A stretch of DNA of 64,000 bases from an uncultured Geobacteraceae bacterium. GTDB lineage: Bacteria > Desulfobacterota > Desulfuromonadia > Geobacterales > Pseudopelobacteraceae. Below, piece after piece: positions 1-9,238 of the stretch (positions are counted from its first letter, which is position 1; each line of letters begins with the position of its first letter). Position numbers and translations under genes: made by a program. The notes below the pieces were generated by a model. The model did no database searches. It saw nothing but the letters and a program-made list of their open reading frames with translations, and had not been told where the DNA came from. The DNA is taken from contig CAIUSO010000071.1 in the NCBI GenBank assembly GCA_903901875.1, forward strand, positions 1 through 64,000, given 5' to 3'.

Positions 1-191
1 AATAGAACAGGAGAGGATATCGATACTGATCCTGGATAAGATGGCATGAATTGATATTACATGCAGAAAAAGGAAAAGACCAGTGATTTTTATTTCATCT
101 GGAATAGCGTGTAGTTGAAAATGACTTTGACGTGACCCTGACAGACACCATATATTCATCCGGCATTGTACCGGAGTTGCCGTGAGCCTTG

Positions 192-1265
192 TCACGACAA
201 AATCCACCCGCCACCCAGCACCCGCTCTTCATGGTACAGTACGGCAGCCTGTCCCGGAGTGATTGATGACTGGGGAGTGTCAAAATGTACGTCAAACCGA
301 TGATCGGAATGAATCACAACCGAGCAGGGGGCAGGGGTATGGCGATAGCGTATTCGGCATGAAGCCCTGAATTCTGTCTGCTTTTGGGGCTCTATCCAGG
401 TGGCGTGGCCTGCCGTCAGGGTGGTACGCGTGAGAGCTGAAGCAGCAGCGACGACAACCCGGTTGTGTGCGCTGTCAAGGGAGTGGACATGGAGCGGGTG
501 GTCCCAGGCGATTCCCAAGCCTTTGCGTTGTCCGATGGTGTACCGGTGGGTTCCCTGGTGGGTGCCGATAACGGTTCCATCACTCAGAACAATGTCACCT
601 TGTACCGATGGCACCCCATTTCGCTCCAGAAAACCTGCATAATCATTATCCGGGATAAAGCAGATTTCCTGGCTTTCATGCTTCTGGGCCACCGGAAGGG
701 CAAACGAGGTGGCAAGTTCACGGACACGCTTCTTGGTGAGAGCACCGACCGGAAAGATGATCCGTGATAACTGCTGTTGGGTGAGGGTGAAGAGGAAGTA
801 TGACTGGTCTTTGGACGGGTCGTTGCCCATTCTGAGCTGATACTGACCCGGTGTGGTTTCTTCTGTTTGAACATAATGTCCGGTGGCCAGCAGTGCTGCG
901 CCAAATTGCTGTTGCGCACGTCGTAACAGCAGATCAAACTTGATCCGTTCATTACAGCGGATACAGGGATTTGGAGTACGTCCGGCGGCGTATTCGGATA
1001 TGAAATTATCAATCACAACCTGCGCGAATTCGGCACGCATATCGATGACTTCAAAGGGGATGCCGAGCTTTTTGGCAACCCGGCCTGCATCGAGAACATC
1101 GTCCAGCGAGCAGCAGGTTTTTGAACGACAGGAGGCGTCTTTTGCAATCGGGTCATACAGTTGCAGGGATACGCCGATTACATCGTATCCCTGCTCTTTC
1201 AGCAGGGCGGCGCTGACTGAAGAGTCAACGCCGCCACTCATGGCAATTACTACTCGTGTGCTCAC
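192..1265 (-). CDS. mnmA: tRNA-specific 2-thiouridylase MnmA
   Basis: N-term MSTRVVIAMSGGVDSSVSAALLKEQGYDVIGVSLQLYD (PP-loop SGGVDSS), TGHYVQ, NPCIRCNERIKFD. Confidence 0.95.
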   Translation of the reverse strand: MSTRVVIAMSGGVDSSVSAALLKEQGYDVIGVSLQLYDPIAKDASCRSKTCCSLDDVLDAGRVAKKLGIPFEVIDMRAEFAQVVIDNFISEYAAGRTPNPCIRCNERIKFDLLLRRAQQQFGAALLATGHYVQTEETTPGQYQLRMGNDPSKDQSYFLFTLTQQQLSRIIFPVGALTKKRVRELATSFALPVAQKHESQEICFIPDNDYAGFLERNGVPSVQGDIVLSDGTVIGTHQGTHRYTIGQRKGLGIAWDHPLHVHSLDSAHNRVVVAAASALTRTTLTAGHATWIEPQKQTEFRASCRIRYRHTPAPCSVVIHSDHRFDVHFDTPQSSITPGQAAVLYHEERVLGGGWILS

Positions 1266-1267
1266 AA

Positions 1268-2272
1268 TTATCTCTTCTGAGGAGCGTAAATCTGATCAAA
1301 GGTGCCGCCGTCGGAAAAGTGGGTCTTCTGTGCTTTTTGCCATCCGCCGAACACTTTGTCGATGGTGTAGAGTTTCACTTTTGCCAGTTTGGTCGGTATT
1401 TTGGTGTTAATGGGACGGTAGTAATGTTTGGCGGCTATCTTCTGACCTTCGTCGGTGTAGAGATAATTGAGGTACGCTTCGGCCACTTTACGGGTTCCCC
1501 GTCTGTCGGCAACCTTATCTACCACGGTTACCGGAGGCTCTGCCAGGATGCTTTCCGACGGTGTCACAACTTCGAATTTATCCGGTCCCAGTTCGTTGAT
1601 GGCCAGAAATGCCTCATTTTCCCAGGCGAGCAGCACATCGCCCAAGCCCCGTTGGACAAAGGTGTTGGTGGCACCACGGGCACCGGAATCAAGCACCGGT
1701 ACATTCTTCAGCAGCTTACCGACAAACTCCTTGGCTTTGGCCTCGTTACCACCCGGTTGATGGAGTGCATACGCCCATGCGGCAAGATAGTTCCAGCGGG
1801 CTCCACCCGATGTTTTCGGGTTAGGGGTAATGACCGAAACACCCGGTTTGATCAGGTCGTCCCAGTTTTTGATTTTTTTCGGATTACCTTTTCTGACCAG
1901 AAACACAATGGTTGAGGTGTAGGGGGAGCTGTTGTGTGTCAGCCGCTTTTGCCAGTCAGGTTTGATAAGCCCCTTTTCCGCAATTGCGTCAATATCGTAG
2001 GCAAGAGCCAACGTCACAACATCGGCTTCCAGACCGTCGATAACTCCCCGTGCCTGCTTGCCGGAACCGCCGTGGGATTGCTTTATGGTAACCTTGTCGC
2101 CGGTTTTCTGCTCCCACACTTTTGCAAACGAGCTGTTGATGTCAGTATAGAGCTCACGGGTCGGGTCATAGGAAACGTTCAGCAGGGTCACTTCTTTGGC
2201 AACTGCCGCAGAAGTTGTGGAAACAGCCAATACGGCTGCAATGAGGAAGGTGGCAATGGAACTCGTTTTCAT
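1268..2272 (-). CDS. sbp: sulfate ABC transporter substrate-binding protein (Sbp/CysP family)
   Basis: Signal peptide, then [68 protein letters not shown], typical of sulfate-binding proteins. Confidence 0.93.
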   Translation of the reverse strand: MKTSSIATFLIAAVLAVSTTSAAVAKEVTLLNVSYDPTRELYTDINSSFAKVWEQKTGDKVTIKQSHGGSGKQARGVIDGLEADVVTLALAYDIDAIAEKGLIKPDWQKRLTHNSSPYTSTIVFLVRKGNPKKIKNWDDLIKPGVSVITPNPKTSGGARWNYLAAWAYALHQPGGNEAKAKEFVGKLLKNVPVLDSGARGATNTFVQRGLGDVLLAWENEAFLAINELGPDKFEVVTPSESILAEPPVTVVDKVADRRGTRKVAEAYLNYLYTDEGQKIAAKHYYRPINTKIPTKLAKVKLYTIDKVFGGWQKAQKTHFSDGGTFDQIYAPQKR

Positions 2273-2325
2273 TTTAAACTCCTTTTAACTATATATTTTG
2301 TAGATAATTAGTGTGAAAAAATAAC

Positions 2326-2553
2326 TTATTCATCCTGCTTTTCAATATCAAGAACATAGTGTCCTTCTTCGGCCTGTTTCAGTGCCAGCAGTTTGTGGCC
2401 ATCGGCTTTGAGGCTGCGGGGAACGTTTTTAACCGGTTCGCCATCGTCAAGCAGGATACGGGCAGTGGCTCCGTTGTCAAGATCTTCCAGGGCCAACTTT
2501 GCTTTGACAAAATTGGTGGGACAACTGACGCCACGCAGATCAATCAGCTGCAT
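2326..2553 (-). CDS. TusA-like sulfurtransferase family protein
   Basis: MQLIDLRGVSCPTNFVKAKLALEDL, SirA/TusA CPxx motif, 75 aa. Confidence 0.85.
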   Translation of the reverse strand: MQLIDLRGVSCPTNFVKAKLALEDLDNGATARILLDDGEPVKNVPRSLKADGHKLLALKQAEEGHYVLDIEKQDE

Positions 2554-2571
2554 GAAGTTCTCCTTTCTTCG

Positions 2572-3516
2572 TTATTTTCCGACCTGAGTTTCAATAACCT
2601 GGGGTGCAATGGTGTGTGAAACGATATATTCGGGAAACTGATCCCGAAGGTGGTTCAACAGCTCAGCAGCACCTTCCCTGATAATGGTGTCCCCCAATCT
2701 GATGCGCCCCAGTCCTTCCGCCTTGAGTTTATACCATTCCAGCACCGAGGCAATAAAGGCAACCACCTGATCTTCGGGGAGGAACGTTGCGAACAGGGTG
2801 CCAACCAGAGGACTTCGACCCCATTTGCCACCGATGCGCACCGTATAGCCACGTCTTTTTTCACTCCAGGCACCGGTGGGGCAGACTTTGACGCAATCAC
2901 CGCACCAGATACAGGGATCATTGTTAAACACGGGCTTATTGTCATCACCGGTAACAAGTGCTTTGGGAACACAGTTTTTCGTGCAGAGACCACAGCTGAT
3001 ACAGGCATCCGTGTCGAACTGTGGATAGATGGCACCCTGAAAACCGATATCGTTGGTTGCCGACTTGGGACAGTCAAAGGGACACCCGGCAAAAGCAACT
3101 TTAAATTTGTGATGTCCGGTCGGGGTGCCAAACAGTTTGTCGTCAACTTCCAACGCTGATTTCTGGGTATCAACCAGACCATTGGGGTTATATTCACAGC
3201 CGCCACACGCCACCGGCACCCGGACCCTGGCACCGCACGAGGCGACCTTCTGGCTTTTTTCTCCCAGCTCTTCGACTACCGCATCGAAATCCTTATAGTT
3301 GATATTAATCAACTCAATGGACTGACGTACCGAAAGATGAACAAATTCGCCACCGAATTTTTCGGCAACCTCGGCTATTTTCTTCAGCCGGGGTACGCTC
3401 ATTCTGCCGCCGGGAACGCGGAGACGCACGGTGAAAAGATCCTTGCCCCGCTCCTTGATGAAACCGCCCGCTTTCAGATTATTCAAGTCAAGTTTTGTCT
3501 GTTTTTCTTCGGACAT
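2572..3516 (-). CDS. Sulfite/nitrite reductase family protein (siroheme, 4Fe-4S; assimilatory type)
   Basis: GGRMSVPRLKKIAEVAEKFGGEFVHLSVRQSIELI, CPFDCPKSATNDIGFQG, two ferredoxin-type clusters CISCGLCTKNC and CIWCGDCVKVCP. Confidence 0.88.
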   Translation of the reverse strand: MSEEKQTKLDLNNLKAGGFIKERGKDLFTVRLRVPGGRMSVPRLKKIAEVAEKFGGEFVHLSVRQSIELININYKDFDAVVEELGEKSQKVASCGARVRVPVACGGCEYNPNGLVDTQKSALEVDDKLFGTPTGHHKFKVAFAGCPFDCPKSATNDIGFQGAIYPQFDTDACISCGLCTKNCVPKALVTGDDNKPVFNNDPCIWCGDCVKVCPTGAWSEKRRGYTVRIGGKWGRSPLVGTLFATFLPEDQVVAFIASVLEWYKLKAEGLGRIRLGDTIIREGAAELLNHLRDQFPEYIVSHTIAPQVIETQVGK

Positions 3517-3544
3517 GTATCGGCTCCAGAGTAAGGTTAATCAC

Positions 3545-3610
3545 TGTAATATCAGAAATGAATTACTTTGTCCAGATATAAAATATATATCTATAGGTTT
3601 ACTATAGTAT
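3545..3610 (-). promoter_or_regulatory. Predicted promoter plus upstream motif for the sulfite reductase operon
   Basis: Minus strand: TATAGATA (3588-3595), 13 nt, TGGACA (3569-3574), 17 nt, TATTAC (3546-3551); CTATAG repeat further upstream. Confidence 0.55.
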
Positions 3611-4003
3611 ATATTCGATGGTTTCGGGTTCAACGGTTCCCGAGCTGATCTTAAAGGATTTGACCACCGGGCTGGCGGGATCGGCCAGGGAAATGATCAG
3701 ATACGAGACATCGGGGGTCAGGGCGAGTTTGATGTCCTCTTCAGATGGCCGTGCCGGGGTTTCCGGATGGGAATGATAGATGGCGACCATCGCAAGTCCC
3801 TTGCTCCGCAGCTGCTTGATGACGGCAAACTGCTCACGGGGCTCCATCATGAAATGCTCATTGCTGGCATCGGTATTGGTCATGGGAAAAAACTCGGTGA
3901 CCGTATCCTCGGTTCCACCAAGAATTCCGCATACCTCCAACGGAAAGCCCTCATTGGCGTGGGTGACCATGGCAGCACGTATCGAGTGGGGTATCCGTAT
4001 CAT
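3602..4003 (-). CDS. M67 (JAMM/Mov34) family metallopeptidase, HcyD/Mec-like
   Basis: JAMM core HSHPETPARPSEEDI; adjacent to ThiF and ThiS homologues. Confidence 0.88.
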   Translation of the reverse strand: MIRIPHSIRAAMVTHANEGFPLEVCGILGGTEDTVTEFFPMTNTDASNEHFMMEPREQFAVIKQLRSKGLAMVAIYHSHPETPARPSEEDIKLALTPDVSYLIISLADPASPVVKSFKISSGTVEPETIEYIL

Positions 4004-4004
4004 G

Positions 4005-4817
4005 CTACGGCTCCTTGAGGTCGCAGACGGTCATGGCGTCAAGTTCGTCCACCGCTTCGGTGATGGTGGGATTGTCACCGCACACCGGACAGGAAGCGTT
4101 TCGTTTAATCGGAATTTCCCGAAATTTCATTCGGAGTGCGCTGTAGGTCAGCAGTCGATTGGTGAGCGGATCGCCAATTCCCAGCAGATATTTGATCGCT
4201 TCGGTGGCCTGCAGTGTGCCGATTATGCCAGGAAGTACGCCGATAACACCGGCCTGGGAGCAGGTGGGGATGGCATCCTTTGGCGGTGGTTCGGGAAAAA
4301 TGCAGCGGTAGCAGGCCGACTCTTTTGGCTTGACGGTAATGGTCTGACCGTCGAACTGGAGGATTCCACCGTGGGAATACGGTTTTCCGGCCAGCACACA
4401 GGCGTCGTTGATGAGAAATTTGGCGGCAAAATTGTCGGTTCCGTCAATGATAAAGTCATAATCGGCAATTATCCGGTTGATGTTTGCCGCTGAAATCCAC
4501 TCTTTGTAGGTATGCACCTTCACATCAGGGTTGATTGCTTCCATCTTTTGCCGGGCCGATTCAACCTTCGGTTTGCCCACATCGGGGGTAAAGTGGATCA
4601 CCTGGCGCTGCAGGTTGGACAGGTCCACATCGTCGGCATCGGCGATACCGATGGTGCCGACACCGGCTGCCGCCAGATAGAGGGCAATCGGTGCGCCGAG
4701 GCCGCCGGCACCGATTATCAACACGCGCCCGTCAAAAAGTTTTTGCTGCCCTTTGCCGCCAACCTCTTTCAGGATGATATGACGTGAATACCGTTCAATC
4801 TGCTCATCGGTCAGCAT
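4005..4817 (-). CDS. ThiF/MoeB/HesA family adenylyltransferase (HcyF-like)
   Basis: MLTDEQIERYSRHIILKEVGGKGQQKLFDGRVLIIGAGGLGAPIALYLAAAGVG; internal Met chosen over the longer ORF start. Confidence 0.9.
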   Translation of the reverse strand: MLTDEQIERYSRHIILKEVGGKGQQKLFDGRVLIIGAGGLGAPIALYLAAAGVGTIGIADADDVDLSNLQRQVIHFTPDVGKPKVESARQKMEAINPDVKVHTYKEWISAANINRIIADYDFIIDGTDNFAAKFLINDACVLAGKPYSHGGILQFDGQTITVKPKESACYRCIFPEPPPKDAIPTCSQAGVIGVLPGIIGTLQATEAIKYLLGIGDPLTNRLLTYSALRMKFREIPIKRNASCPVCGDNPTITEAVDELDAMTVCDLKEP

Positions 4818-4818
4818 A

Positions 4819-5031
4819 TCAGTGCCCTCCGCCCATGAAATAGAGGAATTCAATAACATCTCCTTCTTTGACCGGAGTTCCGGTAAAGGCGTCACGATCA
4901 AGGACATCGCCGTTGAACTCAACAGTGACGTAGAGGCGTTGGGAAACGTTCAATTCTTCGAGGAGAGAGTCGATGGTGCGTGCCGGATTTTCCGGCAGAG
5001 TGGTTTCTTTTCCATTAACAGTAATAATCAT
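4819..5031 (-). CDS. ThiS/MoaD-like sulfur-carrier protein (HcyS-like)
   Basis: 70-aa ubiquitin-like protein MIITVNGKETTLPENPARTIDSLLEELNV...VIEFLYFMGGGH, Gly-rich C-terminus with an extra His. Confidence 0.88.
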   Translation of the reverse strand: MIITVNGKETTLPENPARTIDSLLEELNVSQRLYVTVEFNGDVLDRDAFTGTPVKEGDVIEFLYFMGGGH

Positions 5032-5045
5032 GGCTGATCTCCGTA

Positions 5046-6290
5046 TCAGATGGCGTCAAGTGCCTGTGTGAAATCTTCAATAATGTCTGAAATGTCTTCG
5101 ATGCCGACGGAAACACGTATGGTATCTTCCGTGACTCCCATCAGCTCTTTTTCATCGCTCTTGTAGTCGGCACAGATGGTGCTGGCCGGGTGAATAACCA
5201 GGGTTTTTGCATCACCGATGTTGGCGAGATTTTTAGCCAGCGTGAGGCCGTTGATAACTTTGAAAGCGGAAGGTTTGTCACCGGTTCCGAAGGTCAACAG
5301 CCCGCCGAAACGGCCGCCGTACAGTTTACGGGCAATTGCATGCTGGGGTGAATCCTCCAGGCCCGGATAACGTACCCATGAAACCTTTGGATGATTAGCA
5401 AGAAAACGGGCCAGTGTCAATGCGCTGGAACAGTGCCGGTCCATCCTGAGGGCCAGGGTTTGGACACCTTCCGTCAGCAGATAGGAGTTAAATGGCGACG
5501 GGCAGGCACCGAAATCTTTATGAACGAGTTTTCTTACCCGGGCAGTGAAGGCAAAGGAACGATATTTTTTGTAAAAGGATTCAAAGTGGGGAAATTTCGG
5601 GCTGTTCCAGTTGAACACTCCCCGGTCAATAATGACTCCGCCGATGGTCGTGCCGGTGCCATTAATGTACTTGCTGGTGGAATAGGCGAGTATATCCGCT
5701 CCGATTGAAGCACCGCTGGCCAGGTAGGGTGTGGACACGGTTGTGTCAACCATGATAGGCACCCCCGCTTCATGGGCGATACGGGCCAGTTCTGGAATGT
5801 CAGGCACGTCAAGCTTGGGGTTGCCGATCGTTTCCACGAAGAGCAGGCGGGTACGCTCATTAAAAGCGTTCTTTACCGCGTCCAAGTCGAGGGGATCAAC
5901 AAACGTGGCAGTGATGCCATAATTGGAGAGCGTGTCACGGAACAGTGAAAAGGTGCCGCCGAACAGTGACGATGATGAAAGAATCTCATCACCGGCACGA
6001 AGTATGGTCAGTACTGCGGTGGTTATGGCTGCCATGCCGGAAGCGGTGACTATGGCAGTGCCGCCCCCCTCCAGCAGGGCAAGACGGCGCTCCAGTGATT
6101 CGCTGGTCGGGTTGCCAATGCGGGTATATACTGATCCCACCGCTCTCCCGCGAAACACGTCTTCCAACGCTTCAGCGGTGTCATAGGCAAAAGAGCTTGA
6201 CTGCACGATGGGCACAGAGGTTGCCCCGGACGGTCCTGGTTCCAGGCCACCATGCACAAGCAATGAGTCGAAGCGGAGAGACTTTTCCAT
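5046..6290 (-). CDS. metY: O-acetylhomoserine aminocarboxypropyltransferase / PLP-dependent Cys/Met enzyme
   Basis: VHGGLEPGPSGATSVPIVQSSSFAYDTAEALEDVFRGRAVGSVYTRIGNPT; PLP-Lys region ADILAYSTSKYINGTGTTIGG. Confidence 0.88.
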   Translation of the reverse strand: MEKSLRFDSLLVHGGLEPGPSGATSVPIVQSSSFAYDTAEALEDVFRGRAVGSVYTRIGNPTSESLERRLALLEGGGTAIVTASGMAAITTAVLTILRAGDEILSSSSLFGGTFSLFRDTLSNYGITATFVDPLDLDAVKNAFNERTRLLFVETIGNPKLDVPDIPELARIAHEAGVPIMVDTTVSTPYLASGASIGADILAYSTSKYINGTGTTIGGVIIDRGVFNWNSPKFPHFESFYKKYRSFAFTARVRKLVHKDFGACPSPFNSYLLTEGVQTLALRMDRHCSSALTLARFLANHPKVSWVRYPGLEDSPQHAIARKLYGGRFGGLLTFGTGDKPSAFKVINGLTLAKNLANIGDAKTLVIHPASTICADYKSDEKELMGVTEDTIRVSVGIEDISDIIEDFTQALDAI

Positions 6291-6338
6291 GTACCCCTCT
6301 TTTGTAATAGAATCTTGACTAAAATTATCTATAAATGA

Positions 6339-6399
6339 GGAATAACAGTTCAGCTCTTGGCTGTCAAGGGCAAATTTTTATATCTCTATTTTTTATAGA
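6339..6399 (-). promoter_or_regulatory. Predicted promoter plus upstream motif for the metY operon
   Basis: Minus strand: TATAAAAAATAGAGATA (TAGAGATA 6381-6388), 13 nt, TTGACA (6362-6367), 17 nt, TATTCC (6339-6344). Confidence 0.6.
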
Positions 6400-6402
6400 C
6401 AA

Positions 6403-7269
6403 TTAAATGCAGAAATCAAACTCCACGTAGTGATCCATAAATTTCCCCGGTTCGGTGGATTTTGGTTTGCCCACTACTTTGGCCGGAATGCCGGCAACCG
6501 TTGTGTGGGGTGGAACTTCGTTGAGTACAATGCTGCCGGCAGCGATCTTCGATCCATCGCCGATTTTAATATTGCCGAGGATTTTGGCGCCGGCACCGAT
6601 CAGTACCCCATTGCCAACCTTGGGGTGGCGGTCCCCCGATTGCTTGCCGGTACCACCCAGGGTGACTTCATGGAGCATTGATACGTCATCACCAACCACA
6701 GCGGTTTCGCCAATGACGACGCTGGTGCCGTGATCAATCAGAATACCTTTGCCGATACGGGCAGCAGGGTGGATATCCACGTCAAACGCTTCGGATATCC
6801 GGCTTTGCAGGTAGAACGCCAGGGAATGCCGATCCTGATGCCAGAGCCAGTGGGCCACCCGATAGGACTGGAGGGCCTGGAATCCCTTAAAGTTCAGGTA
6901 GGGAAGGGCGAGGCTCCGGGCGGCGGGGTCACGTTCAACCACTGCAGAGAGGTCGCGGCGGACCGCTTCGCGGATATCAGCCGAAGCGGTCAGTGCCTCA
7001 TGGAATATGTCCCGCAGTGACGTGGTTGTCAGGTAGGGTGAAGCAAGTTTACCGGCCAGAAAGTAAGAGATTGATCCTTCCAGTGTGGCATGCTTAAGGA
7101 CTGTGTCGTGCAGATACCCGGCCAATATCGGTTCGGCCTTGGCATTCATGAATACATCCTGACGCAGGCGGGTCCAGATTGGGTCGCTCTGTTCCGGTTT
7201 GTCCCGGTAGACATTCCGCTCCTGATGAATACCGGTCAGGGTCACTTTTTTTGCATATTCCGGGGTCAT
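6403..7269 (-). CDS. cysE: Serine O-acetyltransferase (EpsC/CysE type)
   Basis: Hexapeptide-repeat region DIHPAARIGKGILIDHGTSVVIGETAVVGDDVSMLHEVTLGGTGK. Confidence 0.92.
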   Translation of the reverse strand: MTPEYAKKVTLTGIHQERNVYRDKPEQSDPIWTRLRQDVFMNAKAEPILAGYLHDTVLKHATLEGSISYFLAGKLASPYLTTTSLRDIFHEALTASADIREAVRRDLSAVVERDPAARSLALPYLNFKGFQALQSYRVAHWLWHQDRHSLAFYLQSRISEAFDVDIHPAARIGKGILIDHGTSVVIGETAVVGDDVSMLHEVTLGGTGKQSGDRHPKVGNGVLIGAGAKILGNIKIGDGSKIAAGSIVLNEVPPHTTVAGIPAKVVGKPKSTEPGKFMDHYVEFDFCI

Positions 7270-7283
7270 GGTTCCACCTCTCT

Positions 7284-9011
7284 TCAGCGTAATTGTTTCA
7301 GGGCCGCCACCAGGCGATCTATCTCTTCAAAAGTGTTATAAAAGGAATAAGAGGGGCGCACCGTTGCCTCCAGACCAAAGCGGCGCAGTGACGGCTGGGC
7401 ACAATGGTGGCCGGCCCGCACCGCAATGCCTTGCTGGTCCAGATATTTTCCGATTTCGGGAACCGGTTTATCCTTGAGAACAAAAGATGTTACCGCTACC
7501 TTCTCCCGGGCATTGCCGATGATAGTCAAGCCGTTGACCGATCGGAGATGTTCCGTTGCGTATTCCAGCAGGCGGTGTTCATAGGCGGCGATAGCGGGAA
7601 GTCCGATGCGGGTGACATAATCCAGGGCAATTCCCAAACCATAGGCATCGGCCACATTGGGTGTTCCGGCCTCAAATCTGGCCGGTACATCGCTGTACAG
7701 TGTCTGCTCAAAGGTGACATCCTTGATCATGTTGCCACCTCCCTGCCAGGGGGGGAGCTCTTCGAGCAGTTCCCGTCGTCCGTAGACGGCACCGATGCCG
7801 GTGGGCCCAAATATTTTATGACCGGAAAAGACGAAGAAGTCGATGCCCAGTGCCTGCACATCCACCGGCAGATGGGCCACCGACTGGGCACCATCTATCA
7901 GTACGTGGGCCCCGGCACGTTTTGCCAGCACCGTCATTTCGGCGATCGGCAGCACCGTGCCAAGACTGTTGTTGGCATGGGCAAGGCCAACCAGTCGCGT
8001 GCGTGGATTTAATAGTCGCTGATATTCGGCCAGATTGATTTCGCCGCTGTCGGTAACGGGAATTACTCGAATGATCGCGCCCCGTTCCTTGGCGACGATC
8101 TGCCACGGGACGATATTTGCGTGGTGTTCCAGTTCTGACAGGAGGATTTCGTCCCCCGGTTGGAGAAAACGTTTACCGTAGGCGTTGGCAACCAGGTTGA
8201 CCCCCTCGGTGGTACCCCGGACAAAAATAATCTCTTCACTGGAACCGGCATGGAGATAGTCGCGGATTTTGTCCCGTGCGCCTTCAAAGGCATCGGTGGA
8301 GCGGGCAGCCAGGGTATGGGCGGCCCGGTGGATATTCGAATTGTCATGGGCATAAAAATAACTCAACCCATCAATGACCTGGCGCGGCTTCTGGGTGGTG
8401 GCGGCGTTATCAAACCAGACCAGCTGCTTGCCATGGACCTGCTGATGAAGAATGGGGAAGTCGGCACGGATCGCAGCCACATTAAAGGCCGGATTGCCTC
8501 CCCGGATACCCCCTTTGGGGAGGGTGGCCTGCAGCAGACGTGCAAAGGGATCGGCGTACTTTCCCTCCCCATCGGTACTGCCGGACAGGTCGTGACGGCA
8601 GGACTGAATGTTTTTGACGAAGCCCTTTAAGTCTCCGTGGCTGGCGTTCTGATCTTTATAGGTTTGCTGCCGCACCAGATGGTCAGCCTGCTGGCCCAGG
8701 GTGGGAGCCGGTTGCAGGTTGGCCGATTGCAGCAACTCATGGGCAAAGGGAACTGCGGTATGCGTTGACGGCGAATTGTCCTTAATCGTCTGAAAAATCT
8801 GTGAGATACGATCAAGGGGATCGCCACCGGCCGGTATGATGCCGACAGCACCGGTCGGAAGGGCAGTGGTGTCTTTTTGCGCCCGGTCTATCAGAGATGC
8901 TGCAATGCAGCGCGAGTCCGAAGCGTCCCCGGTGAACGATTGCTCACCGGGGCGTTCGTTGTAGAGTCGTGAGGCAACCTGGGCAACCAAGTCAGGAGTA
9001 ATATCTGGCAT
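7284..9011 (-). CDS. SufS-type cysteine desulfurase with ~180-aa N-terminal extension (candidate encapsulin cargo)
   Basis: Catalytic part from ~residue 180 (AIRADFPILHQQVHGKQLVWFDNAATTQKPRQVIDGL; FVFSGHKIFGPTGIGAVYG; IAVRAGHHCAQP), preceded by a Pro/Gly/Asp-rich extension. Confidence 0.93.
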   Translation of the reverse strand: MPDITPDLVAQVASRLYNERPGEQSFTGDASDSRCIAASLIDRAQKDTTALPTGAVGIIPAGGDPLDRISQIFQTIKDNSPSTHTAVPFAHELLQSANLQPAPTLGQQADHLVRQQTYKDQNASHGDLKGFVKNIQSCRHDLSGSTDGEGKYADPFARLLQATLPKGGIRGGNPAFNVAAIRADFPILHQQVHGKQLVWFDNAATTQKPRQVIDGLSYFYAHDNSNIHRAAHTLAARSTDAFEGARDKIRDYLHAGSSEEIIFVRGTTEGVNLVANAYGKRFLQPGDEILLSELEHHANIVPWQIVAKERGAIIRVIPVTDSGEINLAEYQRLLNPRTRLVGLAHANNSLGTVLPIAEMTVLAKRAGAHVLIDGAQSVAHLPVDVQALGIDFFVFSGHKIFGPTGIGAVYGRRELLEELPPWQGGGNMIKDVTFEQTLYSDVPARFEAGTPNVADAYGLGIALDYVTRIGLPAIAAYEHRLLEYATEHLRSVNGLTIIGNAREKVAVTSFVLKDKPVPEIGKYLDQQGIAVRAGHHCAQPSLRRFGLEATVRPSYSFYNTFEEIDRLVAALKQLR

Positions 9012-9092
9012 ATGAAATCCTTTTAAAGTCTTGTCAGAATGCTAACCAACCGGCATAACGAGGTGGTTTCTAAATTCGGTAGTGGCGGCATA

Positions 9093-9223
9093 TAGTTGAC
9101 ATAGCTGTCATCCTGAGCGACAGCGAAGGATCTGCTGTGGTTTTCGATGGTGCAAGAGCAAAAAAACAGATTCTTCGCTTCACTCAGAATGACAAACTGG
9201 CTGCTGGAACTTGGTGTCAACTA
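9093..9223. repeat. MITE/REP-like inverted-repeat element
   Basis: TAGTTGACA (9093-9101)/TGTCAACTA (9215-9223) enclosing GTCATCCTGAGCGACAGCGAAGGATCT / AGATTCTTCGCTTCACTCAGAATGAC. Confidence 0.75.
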
Positions 9224-9238
9224 AATGGTGACATCACG

